A stretch of DNA of 64,000 nucleotides from an uncultured Alistipes sp. Its GTDB lineage: Bacteria > Bacteroidota > Bacteroidia > Bacteroidales > Rikenellaceae. The stretch lies in contig UQKD01000014.1 of NCBI GenBank assembly GCA_900541585.1, forward strand, positions 1 through 64,000. The letters are read 5' to 3'. Made by a program: the position numbers and the translations under genes. Positions 16,749 to 27,108 of the stretch are shown here, one piece after another (position 1 is the stretch's first letter; every line of letters begins with the position of its first letter). Below the pieces are notes generated by a model. That model made no database searches and was not told where the DNA came from. It worked only from the letters and a program-made list of their open reading frames with translations.

Positions 16749-17942
16749 ATGAACCTGAATTTTATGAAGAGATCATTCAAAAGCCTGCTGCTGGCGTTCG
16801 GTAGCGCCGTTTTCTGTTGCGGAGGCTGTTCCTCCGGGCCGGAAAAAGGCGAAAACCGGCTGCCGGAATGGGCGCTCGGCGGCTTCGTTCGTCCCGCCGG
16901 GGCCAATCCCGTCATTACTCCCGACCCGCAGATCCGGTTTTTCTGCCCGATGCGCCGGGATTCCGTCGGATGGATGGAGAGCGACACGTTCAATCCCGCC
17001 GCCATCGTCCGGGACGGTAAAATCTGCGTCCTCTTCCGCGCCGAGGACAATTCGGCGACGGGCATCGGCAAACGCACTTCGCGCATCGGCCTGGCCGAAA
17101 CCGGGGACGGCGTGACGATGCAGCTGCGCCGCGATCCGGTGCTTTTCCCGGCCGAAGACAATCAGAAGGAGAACGAGTGGCCGGGAGGCTGCGAGGACCC
17201 GCGCGTCGCCATGACCGAGGACGGAACCTACGTCATGCTCTACACGGCGTGGAACCGCCGCATTCCGCGGCTCTGCGTAGCGACCTCGCCCGACCTGGTG
17301 AACTGGACGAAGCACGGCTTCGCCTTCGAGAAGGCTTATGACGGCCGTTTCCGGGACCTGAAGAGCAAATCCGCCTCAATCGTGACCCGGCTCGACGGCG
17401 ACAGGCTCGTCGTCACGCGGGTAAACGGCAAATACCTGATGTACTGGGGCGAGCGGATGGTCAACATCGCCACGTCGGACAACCTGATCGACTGGACGCC
17501 CGAACTGAATGAGAAAGGGGAGCTGAAAGGCGTGGTCTACCCGCGCGAGGGCTATTTCGACAGCGATTTGACCGAGTGCGGTCCTCCGGCCGTTCTGACC
17601 GACAAGGGGATCCTGGTGCTTTACAACGGGCGGAACCGTACCGATTCGCGCCGCGACATGCGTTATCCGGGCGGAACCTACTCCGCCGGGCAGCTGCTGT
17701 TCGACGCCGCAGCGCCGGACAAGCTCATCGGACGCCTCGACGTGCCTTTCTTCCGGCCCATGGACACTTTCGAGAAGAGCGGCCAGTACAAGGACGGCAC
17801 GGTTTTCATCGAGGGGCTGGTCTACTACAAATCCAAGTGGTATCTCTACTACGGATGCGCCGATTCGCAGGTCGGCGTGGCTGTTTACGACCCTGCCGCC
17901 GCCGCGCCGGGCGATTCCGTTCCCGAAACGCCCGAAGCCTGA
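16749..17942 (+). CDS. Secreted lipoprotein of the GH130-like (beta-mannoside phosphorylase-type) fold
   Basis: The protein has 397 residues from ATG 16749, and ATG 16764 is a close alternative. A signal peptide ends in a lipobox-like CCGGC. The mature part is a five-bladed beta-propeller with blade motifs typical of GH130/GH43-like enzymes: DTFNPAAIV, LFRAEDNS, GGCEDPRV, MLYTAW and GPPAVLTDKGILVLYNG. GH130 enzymes phosphorolyse or hydrolyse beta-mannosides, but many lipoprotein members are uncharacterised. A -7-like TACTTTTG lies at 16697-16704. It is a single gene that converges on the sulfatase. Confidence 0.83.
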   Translation: MNLNFMKRSFKSLLLAFGSAVFCCGGCSSGPEKGENRLPEWALGGFVRPAGANPVITPDPQIRFFCPMRRDSVGWMESDTFNPAAIVRDGKICVLFRAEDNSATGIGKRTSRIGLAETGDGVTMQLRRDPVLFPAEDNQKENEWPGGCEDPRVAMTEDGTYVMLYTAWNRRIPRLCVATSPDLVNWTKHGFAFEKAYDGRFRDLKSKSASIVTRLDGDRLVVTRVNGKYLMYWGERMVNIATSDNLIDWTPELNEKGELKGVVYPREGYFDSDLTECGPPAVLTDKGILVLYNGRNRTDSRRDMRYPGGTYSAGQLLFDAAAPDKLIGRLDVPFFRPMDTFEKSGQYKDGTVFIEGLVYYKSKWYLYYGCADSQVGVAVYDPAAAAPGDSVPETPEA

Positions 17943-17970
17943 CGTTCCGCGCGCGCGTTGCCGCCGACTG

Positions 17971-18009
17971 AAAACCTCCGCATCCCGATCCCGGGATGCG
18001 GAGGTTTTT
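17971..18009. terminator. Bidirectional terminator between the GH130-like and sulfatase genes
   Basis: The stem AACCTCCGCATCCCG (17973-17987) pairs with CGGGATGCGGAGGTT (17992-18006). It has a four-base loop, with an A-run on one side and a T-run on the other. It serves both convergent genes. Confidence 0.92.
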
Positions 18010-18057
18010 CGATCGGAACAGGACTCCGGTCCCGGCGTTCCCCGGGCTGTTTCGTTC

Positions 18058-19599
18058 TTACCGGTTTCCGGCGTACAGGCCGCTCATTATGTCGGTGATC
18101 TGTTTCCAGGAATTGCCGCCGTCGTTGGCGGCTTTTGCCCCGGGCGTCGATCGGCCGTCCTCGATGTATTTCTTCACCCGGGCGGCCATCTCCCGGATCC
18201 GGCCGGCGTATTCCGGATCGTCTATCCGGTTGACTTTCTCTTCGGGATCGCTGACCATGTCGTAGAATTGCAGCGGGGGCTGTCCGTCGATCCTGTATTC
18301 ATCGCCGGAGCCGTTTCCCGCGTTGAATATCAGTTTGTACTGCGGCGTCCGGTAGGTGAAATAGCCGGCTCCCGACGTGGCGATCAAATCGGTCCGGGCG
18401 GAGCTGCCCGAGCCGTCGAGTATCGGCCAGAAGCTAAAACTGTCTTCGGCCTCGTCGTCGGCCGTCCGATAGCCGAGCATGTCGGCGAACGTGGCGTACA
18501 GATCGGTCAGCGAGACGAGCGAATTGTCGGTCACGTGTCCGTACCGGTCGCCCCACGACAGGATGAAGGGGATGCGGTGGCCGCCTTCCCAGCCGTGCGA
18601 CTTGTAGCCCCGGTAAATATAGGACGGATAGTGTCCTTTCCGGTTTATTTTGTCCATGTTGATGTAACCGGCGCAGCCGTTGTCGGCGGCGAACATGACG
18701 ATCGTGTCGTCGTACTTGCCGATCTCCTTCAGCTTTCGGTTGACCCTGCCCACGATGTCGTCTATCATCATTACCAGGTCGCCGTAGTCGCCGATCCTGG
18801 ATTTTCCTTTGAACTCCTTGCTCGGGAAAAGCGGAATGTGGGGAGCCGTCAGCGCCATGTAGAGGAAGAACGGCTTGTCGGAATTTTTGTTGTCGTCGAG
18901 GTAGTCGAGCATCTTGTCCGCCAGGTGGGGCTGCATGCCGTCGGCGCTCCAGTCGCTGTGGCCGATGCCGCCCTTGATTCTGTACAGTCCGCCGCCGGAG
19001 TCTTCGAATCTCGTGTTCGGCTGTTTCTCCGCCATGTCGTTGACCATGTAGAGGTGCGGAGGCCCGGACGGCGAGGTCAGTCCGTAGAAATAGTCGAATC
19101 CCCGGTCGGTAGGACCGTTGGCCACGCGTTTCGTGAAGTCGATGTTGTCGACGGTTTTCGCCTTGCCTTCCTTGTACGTCCAGTCCCACCCCAGGTGCCA
19201 CTTGCCGATGGCCGCCGTCGTGTAGCCGCAGGCTCGGAACATGTCGGCGATGGTGTTGCGGCCCGTCGCGATCATCGGGGGCGACATGACGCCGAGCACG
19301 CCGCCTTTTTTCGTCGAGCGCCAGTTGTAGCGGCCGGTGAGGATCGAGTAGCGCGAGGGTGTGGAGAGTGCGGACGACGCGTGCGCATCGATGAACGCGA
19401 TGCCGCGGTTGCACATTTCGTCGAGCCGGGGGGTCTCGATCTGCGAATCGGGGTTAAGTCCCCGTATGTCGCCGATTCCCATGTCGTCGGCGAGGATCAG
19501 GATGACGTTGGGCCGCGGGTTCTTTCCGAAGGCTCCGTAGCACGAGGCCAGTGCGCCCAGCAGGCACGACGAGGTAATGAACAGGTTGTTTTTTCTCAT
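18058..19599 (-). CDS. Secreted sulfatase (S1 family, Ser-type)
   Basis: The 513-residue protein has an N-terminal signal or lipoprotein peptide (LLGALASC). The sulfatase core shows the metal-binding ILADDMGIGD (D38, D39). The modification motif is S-T-P-S-R with Ser79 as the predicted formylglycine precursor. The Ser form implies maturation by an anaerobic radical-SAM enzyme (anSME), which is not encoded here. KWHLGW, TAPHIPLF and DNGCAG support the family. The substrate may be a sulfated host or dietary glycan. CAAAGGTA at 19629-19636 reads as -7 element TACCTTTG upstream. Confidence 0.93.
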   Translation of the reverse strand: MRKNNLFITSSCLLGALASCYGAFGKNPRPNVILILADDMGIGDIRGLNPDSQIETPRLDEMCNRGIAFIDAHASSALSTPSRYSILTGRYNWRSTKKGGVLGVMSPPMIATGRNTIADMFRACGYTTAAIGKWHLGWDWTYKEGKAKTVDNIDFTKRVANGPTDRGFDYFYGLTSPSGPPHLYMVNDMAEKQPNTRFEDSGGGLYRIKGGIGHSDWSADGMQPHLADKMLDYLDDNKNSDKPFFLYMALTAPHIPLFPSKEFKGKSRIGDYGDLVMMIDDIVGRVNRKLKEIGKYDDTIVMFAADNGCAGYINMDKINRKGHYPSYIYRGYKSHGWEGGHRIPFILSWGDRYGHVTDNSLVSLTDLYATFADMLGYRTADDEAEDSFSFWPILDGSGSSARTDLIATSGAGYFTYRTPQYKLIFNAGNGSGDEYRIDGQPPLQFYDMVSDPEEKVNRIDDPEYAGRIREMAARVKKYIEDGRSTPGAKAANDGGNSWKQITDIMSGLYAGNR

Positions 19600-19730
19600 C
19601 GGACAAATGGGTTAATGGTTTGAATACCCAAAGGTAGCGATGTTTTACGGACCGGGCGGACAATATTCGACCTTAAAAGGCCATTTTTCGACCAGGATGG
19701 CCGTTGCAGTGCCTCGCTTGATCCGGTCTT

Positions 19731-21848
<2,118 letters not shown>

Positions 21849-21867
21849 GTTCGGAAATGTTCTTCGG

Positions 21868-21899
21868 CAAAGATAGCGCAAGCCGGGCGCAGAACCAAA
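21868..21899 (-). promoter_or_regulatory. Promoter of tex
   Basis: On the minus strand TTTG (21899-21896), a 20-base spacer and TATCTTTG (21875-21868) match the Bacteroidetes consensus. The start point would be about 13 bases before the tex ATG. Confidence 0.75.
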
Positions 21900-21945
21900 C
21901 GCAGGGCGGGGCGATGCCGGATTTATTCGCCTTCCGGCTGTATTT

Positions 21946-23613
21946 TCACGAGAGGCAGATCCTGCGTATCTGCTCCTCGATGTCCGACGTTTTGTCGATC
22001 CGGCCGTTGCGCAGCCGTGCGCGGTAGGTGTAGATCGTCGAGAGGGTGCTGTTGAGGAACATGGCGATCTGCGCCGAATCCGAGACACCCAGGCGGATGA
22101 GCGCCAGGTAGCGCAGTTCGGTCGAGAGCTGGCGGCTCCGCTTGGGCATGAAGCGTTCGGGGTCGTGGAGCAGGTTGCGCACCTGCTCGATGAAGTCGGG
22201 GAACAGCCCGAGGAACGTCTCGTCGAACAGCCGCAGGAAATTGCGGTGCTCGGTCTGAATCAGTTCCTGCGAGCGCAGTGCGATCAGCGTCTGTTCGGCG
22301 GTTTCGGTCTTGAGTTGTTTGATGATGCCCATGCGGTAGGTGTCGAGACGCTGGATGTAGGAGCTGCAAAGCTGCATGTACTGGCTCACATACTCCGATT
22401 TGATCTTGTTGGCGTCGTTGAGCTGGTCGTTGGTGCGCACCAGCGCGTTGTTGGTGGCGTTGAGCCGCTGGTTGATGTCGGTCAGCCGGCGGTTGATTTC
22501 GAGGTAGCTGTCCTTGAGCCGTTCGATCTCGCGTTTGCGCCGCAGGGTGTGGATGGCCTGCCAGAGAATGATGATCAGCAGCACCGAGAGCGATATGGCC
22601 GTGAAGAGCGTCAGCAGCAGTTTGCTGCGCATCGACTTGTCGAAGGATTTGGTGATCAGGTCCAGCGCTTCGGCGTATTGGCCGATCCGCAGCCGGTAGT
22701 TGCTGACCGTCAGGTCGTTCAGCGTGCGTTTTATATAGGCGTTCGCCAGCCGCAGGTCCCCGGTTGCGTAGAGTTCCTGCGCCAGCCGGTAGAGCGACAT
22801 GTGGGCGCGCGTCGAGGCCGACAGTTCGTAGATCGCGGCCCGCGCCGACCACAGCATGCCCTGCCGGATGTCGCCCATGTCCGTGTAGTTGCGCGCGACC
22901 TGATAGGTGATGCTGCCTTTCTGGAAGATGTCCAGGCTGTCGATGTCGTCGCGCATCAGCCCTTCCAGCATCTCCAGCGCCTCCTCGTTGCGCCCTTCGA
23001 GACGCAGCAGTTCGGCTTCGAAATTCTTTTTCTGATAGGCGATTCCCGGTCCCGATGCGCGGTTGATGTAGGCGTTGAGGTAGTATTTGAGCGAATCGTC
23101 GTAGCGGCGCTGCACCTCGGGGAAGACGCTGAAGCGTTTCGATTCGCGGAACACCGTGGCCCGGGTGCGGTAATAAAGCGTCAGGTCTACCTCCCTGCTA
23201 TCCGTGGTGTCGACGCTCCGCAGCACGCGGTTGGCCTCCGCCAGTTCGACGTTGCCGATCAGGACGATGGCCGTGCGGACTTTGGCGTCGTTGATCAGCC
23301 GCTTGTCGCCCAACTGTTCGGCCAGCGTGCGGGCCTGCATGCAGTAGTAGGCCGACGAATCGAGCTGGAAATGGCTGTAATGACCCGCCAGTGTGATGTA
23401 GGCCCGGGCCCGGGTCCGGGCGCTGCGGGTGGTGTCGGCAATGTGTTGATATTTGCGGATGATGCTGTGGCGGCGTCCGACGTAAATCGCTTCGTTCCGG
23501 ATGACGTCGTTCAGTTCGCGGATCGTCGCGTCGATCTGGCGGTCGAGATCGTCCCGGCAGCCGGTCGCGAGGAACACGGCGGCGAGCAGCAGGCAGCAGA
23601 GGCTTCGGTTCAT
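21946..23613 (-). CDS. DUF6377-type membrane-spanning regulator with periplasmic TPR region
   Basis: The 555-residue protein has a lipobox-like signal (FLATGC, C19), about 300 residues of helical TPR-like repeats, one membrane span at about residues 330-352, a coiled coil (about 355-410) and a C-terminal LuxR-like helix-turn-helix (LIRLGVSDSAQIAMFLNSTLSTIYTYRARLRNG). DUF6377 proteins accompany Bacteroidetes polysaccharide loci. The layout suggests ligand sensing outside the cytoplasm coupled to DNA binding inside. It is divergent from the phosphoesterase-SusC locus, which is its probable target (inference). Confidence 0.85.
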   Translation of the reverse strand: MNRSLCCLLLAAVFLATGCRDDLDRQIDATIRELNDVIRNEAIYVGRRHSIIRKYQHIADTTRSARTRARAYITLAGHYSHFQLDSSAYYCMQARTLAEQLGDKRLINDAKVRTAIVLIGNVELAEANRVLRSVDTTDSREVDLTLYYRTRATVFRESKRFSVFPEVQRRYDDSLKYYLNAYINRASGPGIAYQKKNFEAELLRLEGRNEEALEMLEGLMRDDIDSLDIFQKGSITYQVARNYTDMGDIRQGMLWSARAAIYELSASTRAHMSLYRLAQELYATGDLRLANAYIKRTLNDLTVSNYRLRIGQYAEALDLITKSFDKSMRSKLLLTLFTAISLSVLLIIILWQAIHTLRRKREIERLKDSYLEINRRLTDINQRLNATNNALVRTNDQLNDANKIKSEYVSQYMQLCSSYIQRLDTYRMGIIKQLKTETAEQTLIALRSQELIQTEHRNFLRLFDETFLGLFPDFIEQVRNLLHDPERFMPKRSRQLSTELRYLALIRLGVSDSAQIAMFLNSTLSTIYTYRARLRNGRIDKTSDIEEQIRRICLS

Positions 23614-23876
23614 GGCAAATTGGCGTGTTTCTGTCAGACAAGATACTCAAATTTCGGTGTCAAAAAACATTTTCGGGAGCTTTCTTCCCTTTCCGGAGCC
23701 GTTTCGCGGTTTGATAAAACGGGCTTTGTTTTTTGTCAATATGCAGGTTGTTAGTGCGTTGCGTTTTTCGAGGGTTTGATTTTTCGGACCCTCCCGCGGG
23801 GGCTGTCTATTTATAGGTACATTTGCCGTACCGACAAACCCCGTTGCCAGGCGGCAACACGCAACCCCAACCGAAA
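23614..23876. promoter_or_regulatory. Divergent regulatory region, locus 1
   Basis: Rightward, a -7 element TACATTTG is at 23818-23825, about 52 bases before the first phosphoesterase ATG. No TTTG lies at the right -33 distance, so an activator is plausible. Leftward, only a degenerate TATCTTG is seen near 23639-23645. No clear inverted repeat stands out. Confidence 0.45.
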
Positions 23877-25463
23877 ATGAACCGAATTCTGAATTGTCTT
23901 TCCCTGGCCGTGCTTGCATCGACGCTTTTCGCAGGCTGCTCGTCCGACTCGCCGTCCGAAGCTCCCGTTCCCCCTCCCGCCGGGGCCGGGGATGTCTGCG
24001 GATACGTCCGCTGCAACGGACAGGGCCTGTCCGGTGTCGTGGTTTCCGACGGCGTGAACGTCGTGAAAACCGATGCCGCGGGCTATTACTCCTTTACGTG
24101 CGACCTTTCATCGGCCGATTTCGTACGGATTTCCGTGCCTTCGGGCTACGAGACCTCCCGCGACGGGATGCTTCCCGCATTTTATGCCGCCATTGATCCC
24201 GCCGCGCAGGGCGTGCAGCGTTTCGACTTCGACCTCACGGCCGCGGACAACTCCCGCCACCTGCTGCTGGTCATGGCCGACGTCCATATTTCGGGACGCA
24301 AACCGGGCTATCCCGACGACGGCGGCACGGTCGTCGCCGAACTCGACGCCCGGCAGTGCCGCGACCGTTTCATTCCCCGGATCGCCTCCTGTGCCGCTTC
24401 GGCCCCCGAGGGCTACCGCGTCTACGGGCTGAACCTGGGCGACATGACCCATTCGGAGTACTGGTATTCGAAAAACTACTCCTTTCCGCAGTACATCAAG
24501 ACGATGAAGGGGATCGGCTTTCCGGTTTTCCACGCCATCGGCAACCACGACTACTGCCACAAGGTGGCCGACGATACGGCCGACGCGCAGTACAAGGCGG
24601 CGCTGGGTCCCACCTACTATTCGTTCAACCTGGGGAGCATCCACTACATCGTGCTCGACGACATGGTTTACAAGGGGGCGAACTCCTACGCCGCGCGGAT
24701 CGACGACCGCCAGATGGAGTGGCTCCGCAGGGACCTCGCGGCGATGGACCCTGCGGTCCGCGACGTGGTCGTGGGGATGCACGTCCCGACGGTCAGCGGC
24801 CTGCAGACCGACGGCTCCTATAAGAAAGCCCTCGAAAACTTCGACGAGTTCTACGCGCTGTTCGCCGGTTACAACCTCACGGTGCTGAGTGGGCACTGGC
24901 ACCACGCCCATTCGGTCCGCATCGGTGACACGGCCTCGGAGTACATCCTCCCGGCCGTGTGCGGCACGTGGTGGTACGAACTCCTCTGCAACGACGGCAC
25001 TCCGGCGGCCTTCACGGCCTTTACCGTCGACGGGACCTCCGTGAGCCGGCGCATCGTGCCCTTCGGCGAAACGTACGCTTCGGAACGCTACCGCGTCTAC
25101 AACAAGGGGGTCACGACCAATACCGGGACCGTCGGCCCCGGGACCTCCGCCGACCCCGCCGGAGGCTCCCCGGCCATTCTGGTCAACCTCTGGGAGATGC
25201 GGCCCGACTGGACCTTCACCTGCTACGAGAACGGCGTGCAGACCTCGGGGCGGCTGACGCGCGTGGCGCGCTACGACCCCGTCCACCGCGACTTCTGCAA
25301 CCGGGAGCTGATCGGATGGGAGCGGTATTCGTGGTGCGCGACGGTCCGCACGGCCGACCACTGGCTGCAATACGTTCCCGAGGACCCCGCGGCCTCCGTC
25401 CGCATCACCGTCGCCAACCAGAAAGGCTCGCTGCTGCACGTCATCGACACGAAGATCGAATAA
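23877..25463 (+). CDS. Calcineurin-like phosphoesterase lipoprotein (first of tandem pair)
   Basis: The 528-residue protein starts at ATG 23877 (MNRILNCLSLAVLAS). The lipobox is LFAGC with C21. An N-terminal Ig-like domain (about 35-115; VCGYVRCNGQGLSGVVVSDG) matches the MetallophosN type. The catalytic domain has ADVH (about 134-137), LGDMTHSEYW (about 187-196), GNHDYCH (about 222-228), GMHVPT, and GHWHH (about 339-343). A C-terminal beta domain of the MetallophosC type follows. The metal ligands look complete. It is expected at the cell envelope or surface, hydrolysing phosphoesters, and is the first gene of the locus-1 operon. Confidence 0.9.
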   Translation: MNRILNCLSLAVLASTLFAGCSSDSPSEAPVPPPAGAGDVCGYVRCNGQGLSGVVVSDGVNVVKTDAAGYYSFTCDLSSADFVRISVPSGYETSRDGMLPAFYAAIDPAAQGVQRFDFDLTAADNSRHLLLVMADVHISGRKPGYPDDGGTVVAELDARQCRDRFIPRIASCAASAPEGYRVYGLNLGDMTHSEYWYSKNYSFPQYIKTMKGIGFPVFHAIGNHDYCHKVADDTADAQYKAALGPTYYSFNLGSIHYIVLDDMVYKGANSYAARIDDRQMEWLRRDLAAMDPAVRDVVVGMHVPTVSGLQTDGSYKKALENFDEFYALFAGYNLTVLSGHWHHAHSVRIGDTASEYILPAVCGTWWYELLCNDGTPAAFTAFTVDGTSVSRRIVPFGETYASERYRVYNKGVTTNTGTVGPGTSADPAGGSPAILVNLWEMRPDWTFTCYENGVQTSGRLTRVARYDPVHRDFCNRELIGWERYSWCATVRTADHWLQYVPEDPAASVRITVANQKGSLLHVIDTKIE

Positions 25464-25496
25464 CCAGCCGATTACCCGATTTATTTCAACCTTTAT

Positions 25497-27083
25497 ATGA
25501 AGAGAAACGCAAAAATCCTGCTTTCCCTGGCCGCCGCCGTGCTCTTTGCGGCATCGGTCCGCGCCGGGCTGCCGCCCCTCCCCGACAAACCGGGGGCCAC
25601 GGTCAAGGGCTATGTCGAATGCGAAGGCCGCGGTGTCGAAGGGGTCGTCGTCTCCGACGGCTTCAACGTCACGAAGACCGATGCCGAAGGCCGTTACTGG
25701 CTCAAAACCAAGCTCTCGCGCTCGGAGTTCGTGATGATCTCCACGCCGCGCGGCTACGATCCGGAGGTCTATTCGGGCTTTCTGCCCAAATTCTTTTATG
25801 CCCTCGACAAGACGGCGGGCAAAAAAGAGGTGCAGCGGTTCGATTTCCACCTCACGCGCGCCGCCAACGACGATTACACGCTGCTCGTGGTGGCCGACGA
25901 GCACGTCTCGGGCCGCGTGATCGACATCCCGCCCGGCAGCGGCAACGTCATCGCGCCGGTCGACTCGGTGCAGTTCCGCAATGACTTCATGCCCCGGCTG
26001 GTGGAGTACGCCGACAGTCTGATGCGGCGCACGCCGGTCTACGGGCTGAATCTGGGCGACATGACCCATTCGGAGTACTGGTTCCGCAACAAGACGGGCA
26101 TGCCTGAGTACCTGCGGCTGGCCAAAGATACCCCCTTCCTGATGTACCACGTCATCGGCAACCACGACCATTGCCACAAATACGAAAACGACTACGAGGC
26201 CGAAGCCGAATACCGCCGGTATTTCGGCCCGACCTACTATTCGTTCAACATCGGCAAGGTCCACTACGTCGTGCTCGACGACATGCTCTACCACGGACGC
26301 AACAAATACGACAAGATCATCGCCCCGGAGCAGCTTTCGTGGCTCTACAAGGACCTCCGGGCGCTCGATCCGGAGATCCGGCAGCTCGTCGTGGCCTGCC
26401 ATGTGCCCCTCGTGGCCAATAACGGCGCGTGGGACGACATCTGGTACAACCTCAAGAACAAGGACGAACTGTTCGTGCTGCTGCAGGACTACGACGTGAC
26501 CATTATGACGGGCGACTGGCACACCGAAGGCACGACGCGCATCAGCGACCGGATGGTGGAGTACGTCCACCCGGCCATCACGGGCAACTGGTGGTATCGG
26601 CAGGGCATCTGCTGCAACGGCTATCCGGCGGCTTTCACCGAATACGTTTTCCGGGGCGACCGCCTCGAAAGCCGCTCGCTCGTCGACTGGGCCAACGGCA
26701 ACAGCAAACAGCAGTTCCGGATTTACAACCGGGGCGTGACCTCGAATACGGGCATCGCGAGCGCTTCGCAGCTCGACCCCGCGGGCGGCGCGCCGTCGGT
26801 GCTGGTCTTCTTCTGGGGCATCGCGCCCAACTGGACGTTCGTCTGCCGGGAGAACGGCGAACAGACCTACGGCCGCGGCCGACTGGTCCAGCGTTACGAC
26901 CTCCTGGCCCGCTCGCTGGTCGAGGAGGGCGTCGTCCCCTACGAACGCTACACGTGGCTCAAACAGAAGCCCGTGCGCCTCTACCTCTACACCCCGAAGG
27001 ATCCCGGCGCCGAGATCGAGATCGTCGGCACGGACCACATCCGCAACCGCGATTTCCGGGTGGTCACGCGGATCGAACGTTAA
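25497..27083 (+). CDS. Calcineurin-like phosphoesterase, secreted (second of tandem pair)
   Basis: The 528-residue paralogue has the same length and architecture as the preceding gene, but its signal peptide looks like a cleaved type (ending VRAG) rather than a lipobox. Motifs are ADEHVSG, LGDMTHSEYW, GNHDHCH and CHVPL. The last metal motif reads GDWH, where the first copy has GHWHH. That change could alter metal binding or specificity. It starts 33 bases after its neighbour. The pair probably arose by tandem duplication and then diverged. Confidence 0.9.
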   Translation: MKRNAKILLSLAAAVLFAASVRAGLPPLPDKPGATVKGYVECEGRGVEGVVVSDGFNVTKTDAEGRYWLKTKLSRSEFVMISTPRGYDPEVYSGFLPKFFYALDKTAGKKEVQRFDFHLTRAANDDYTLLVVADEHVSGRVIDIPPGSGNVIAPVDSVQFRNDFMPRLVEYADSLMRRTPVYGLNLGDMTHSEYWFRNKTGMPEYLRLAKDTPFLMYHVIGNHDHCHKYENDYEAEAEYRRYFGPTYYSFNIGKVHYVVLDDMLYHGRNKYDKIIAPEQLSWLYKDLRALDPEIRQLVVACHVPLVANNGAWDDIWYNLKNKDELFVLLQDYDVTIMTGDWHTEGTTRISDRMVEYVHPAITGNWWYRQGICCNGYPAAFTEYVFRGDRLESRSLVDWANGNSKQQFRIYNRGVTSNTGIASASQLDPAGGAPSVLVFFWGIAPNWTFVCRENGEQTYGRGRLVQRYDLLARSLVEEGVVPYERYTWLKQKPVRLYLYTPKDPGAEIEIVGTDHIRNRDFRVVTRIER

Positions 27084-27108
27084 ACGAAGCACCCTAAACA
27101 CTACCTAT

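Noticed and set aside
16356..17942. tRNA-Cys as an integration site for a genomic island
   Set aside because: No integrase and no direct repeat of the tRNA 3' end was found downstream.
24108..27101. 997-codon minus-strand frame over the two phosphoesterases
   Set aside because: It is very long but only the mirror of two well-supported genes. The translation is Val/Arg/His-rich low-information sequence.
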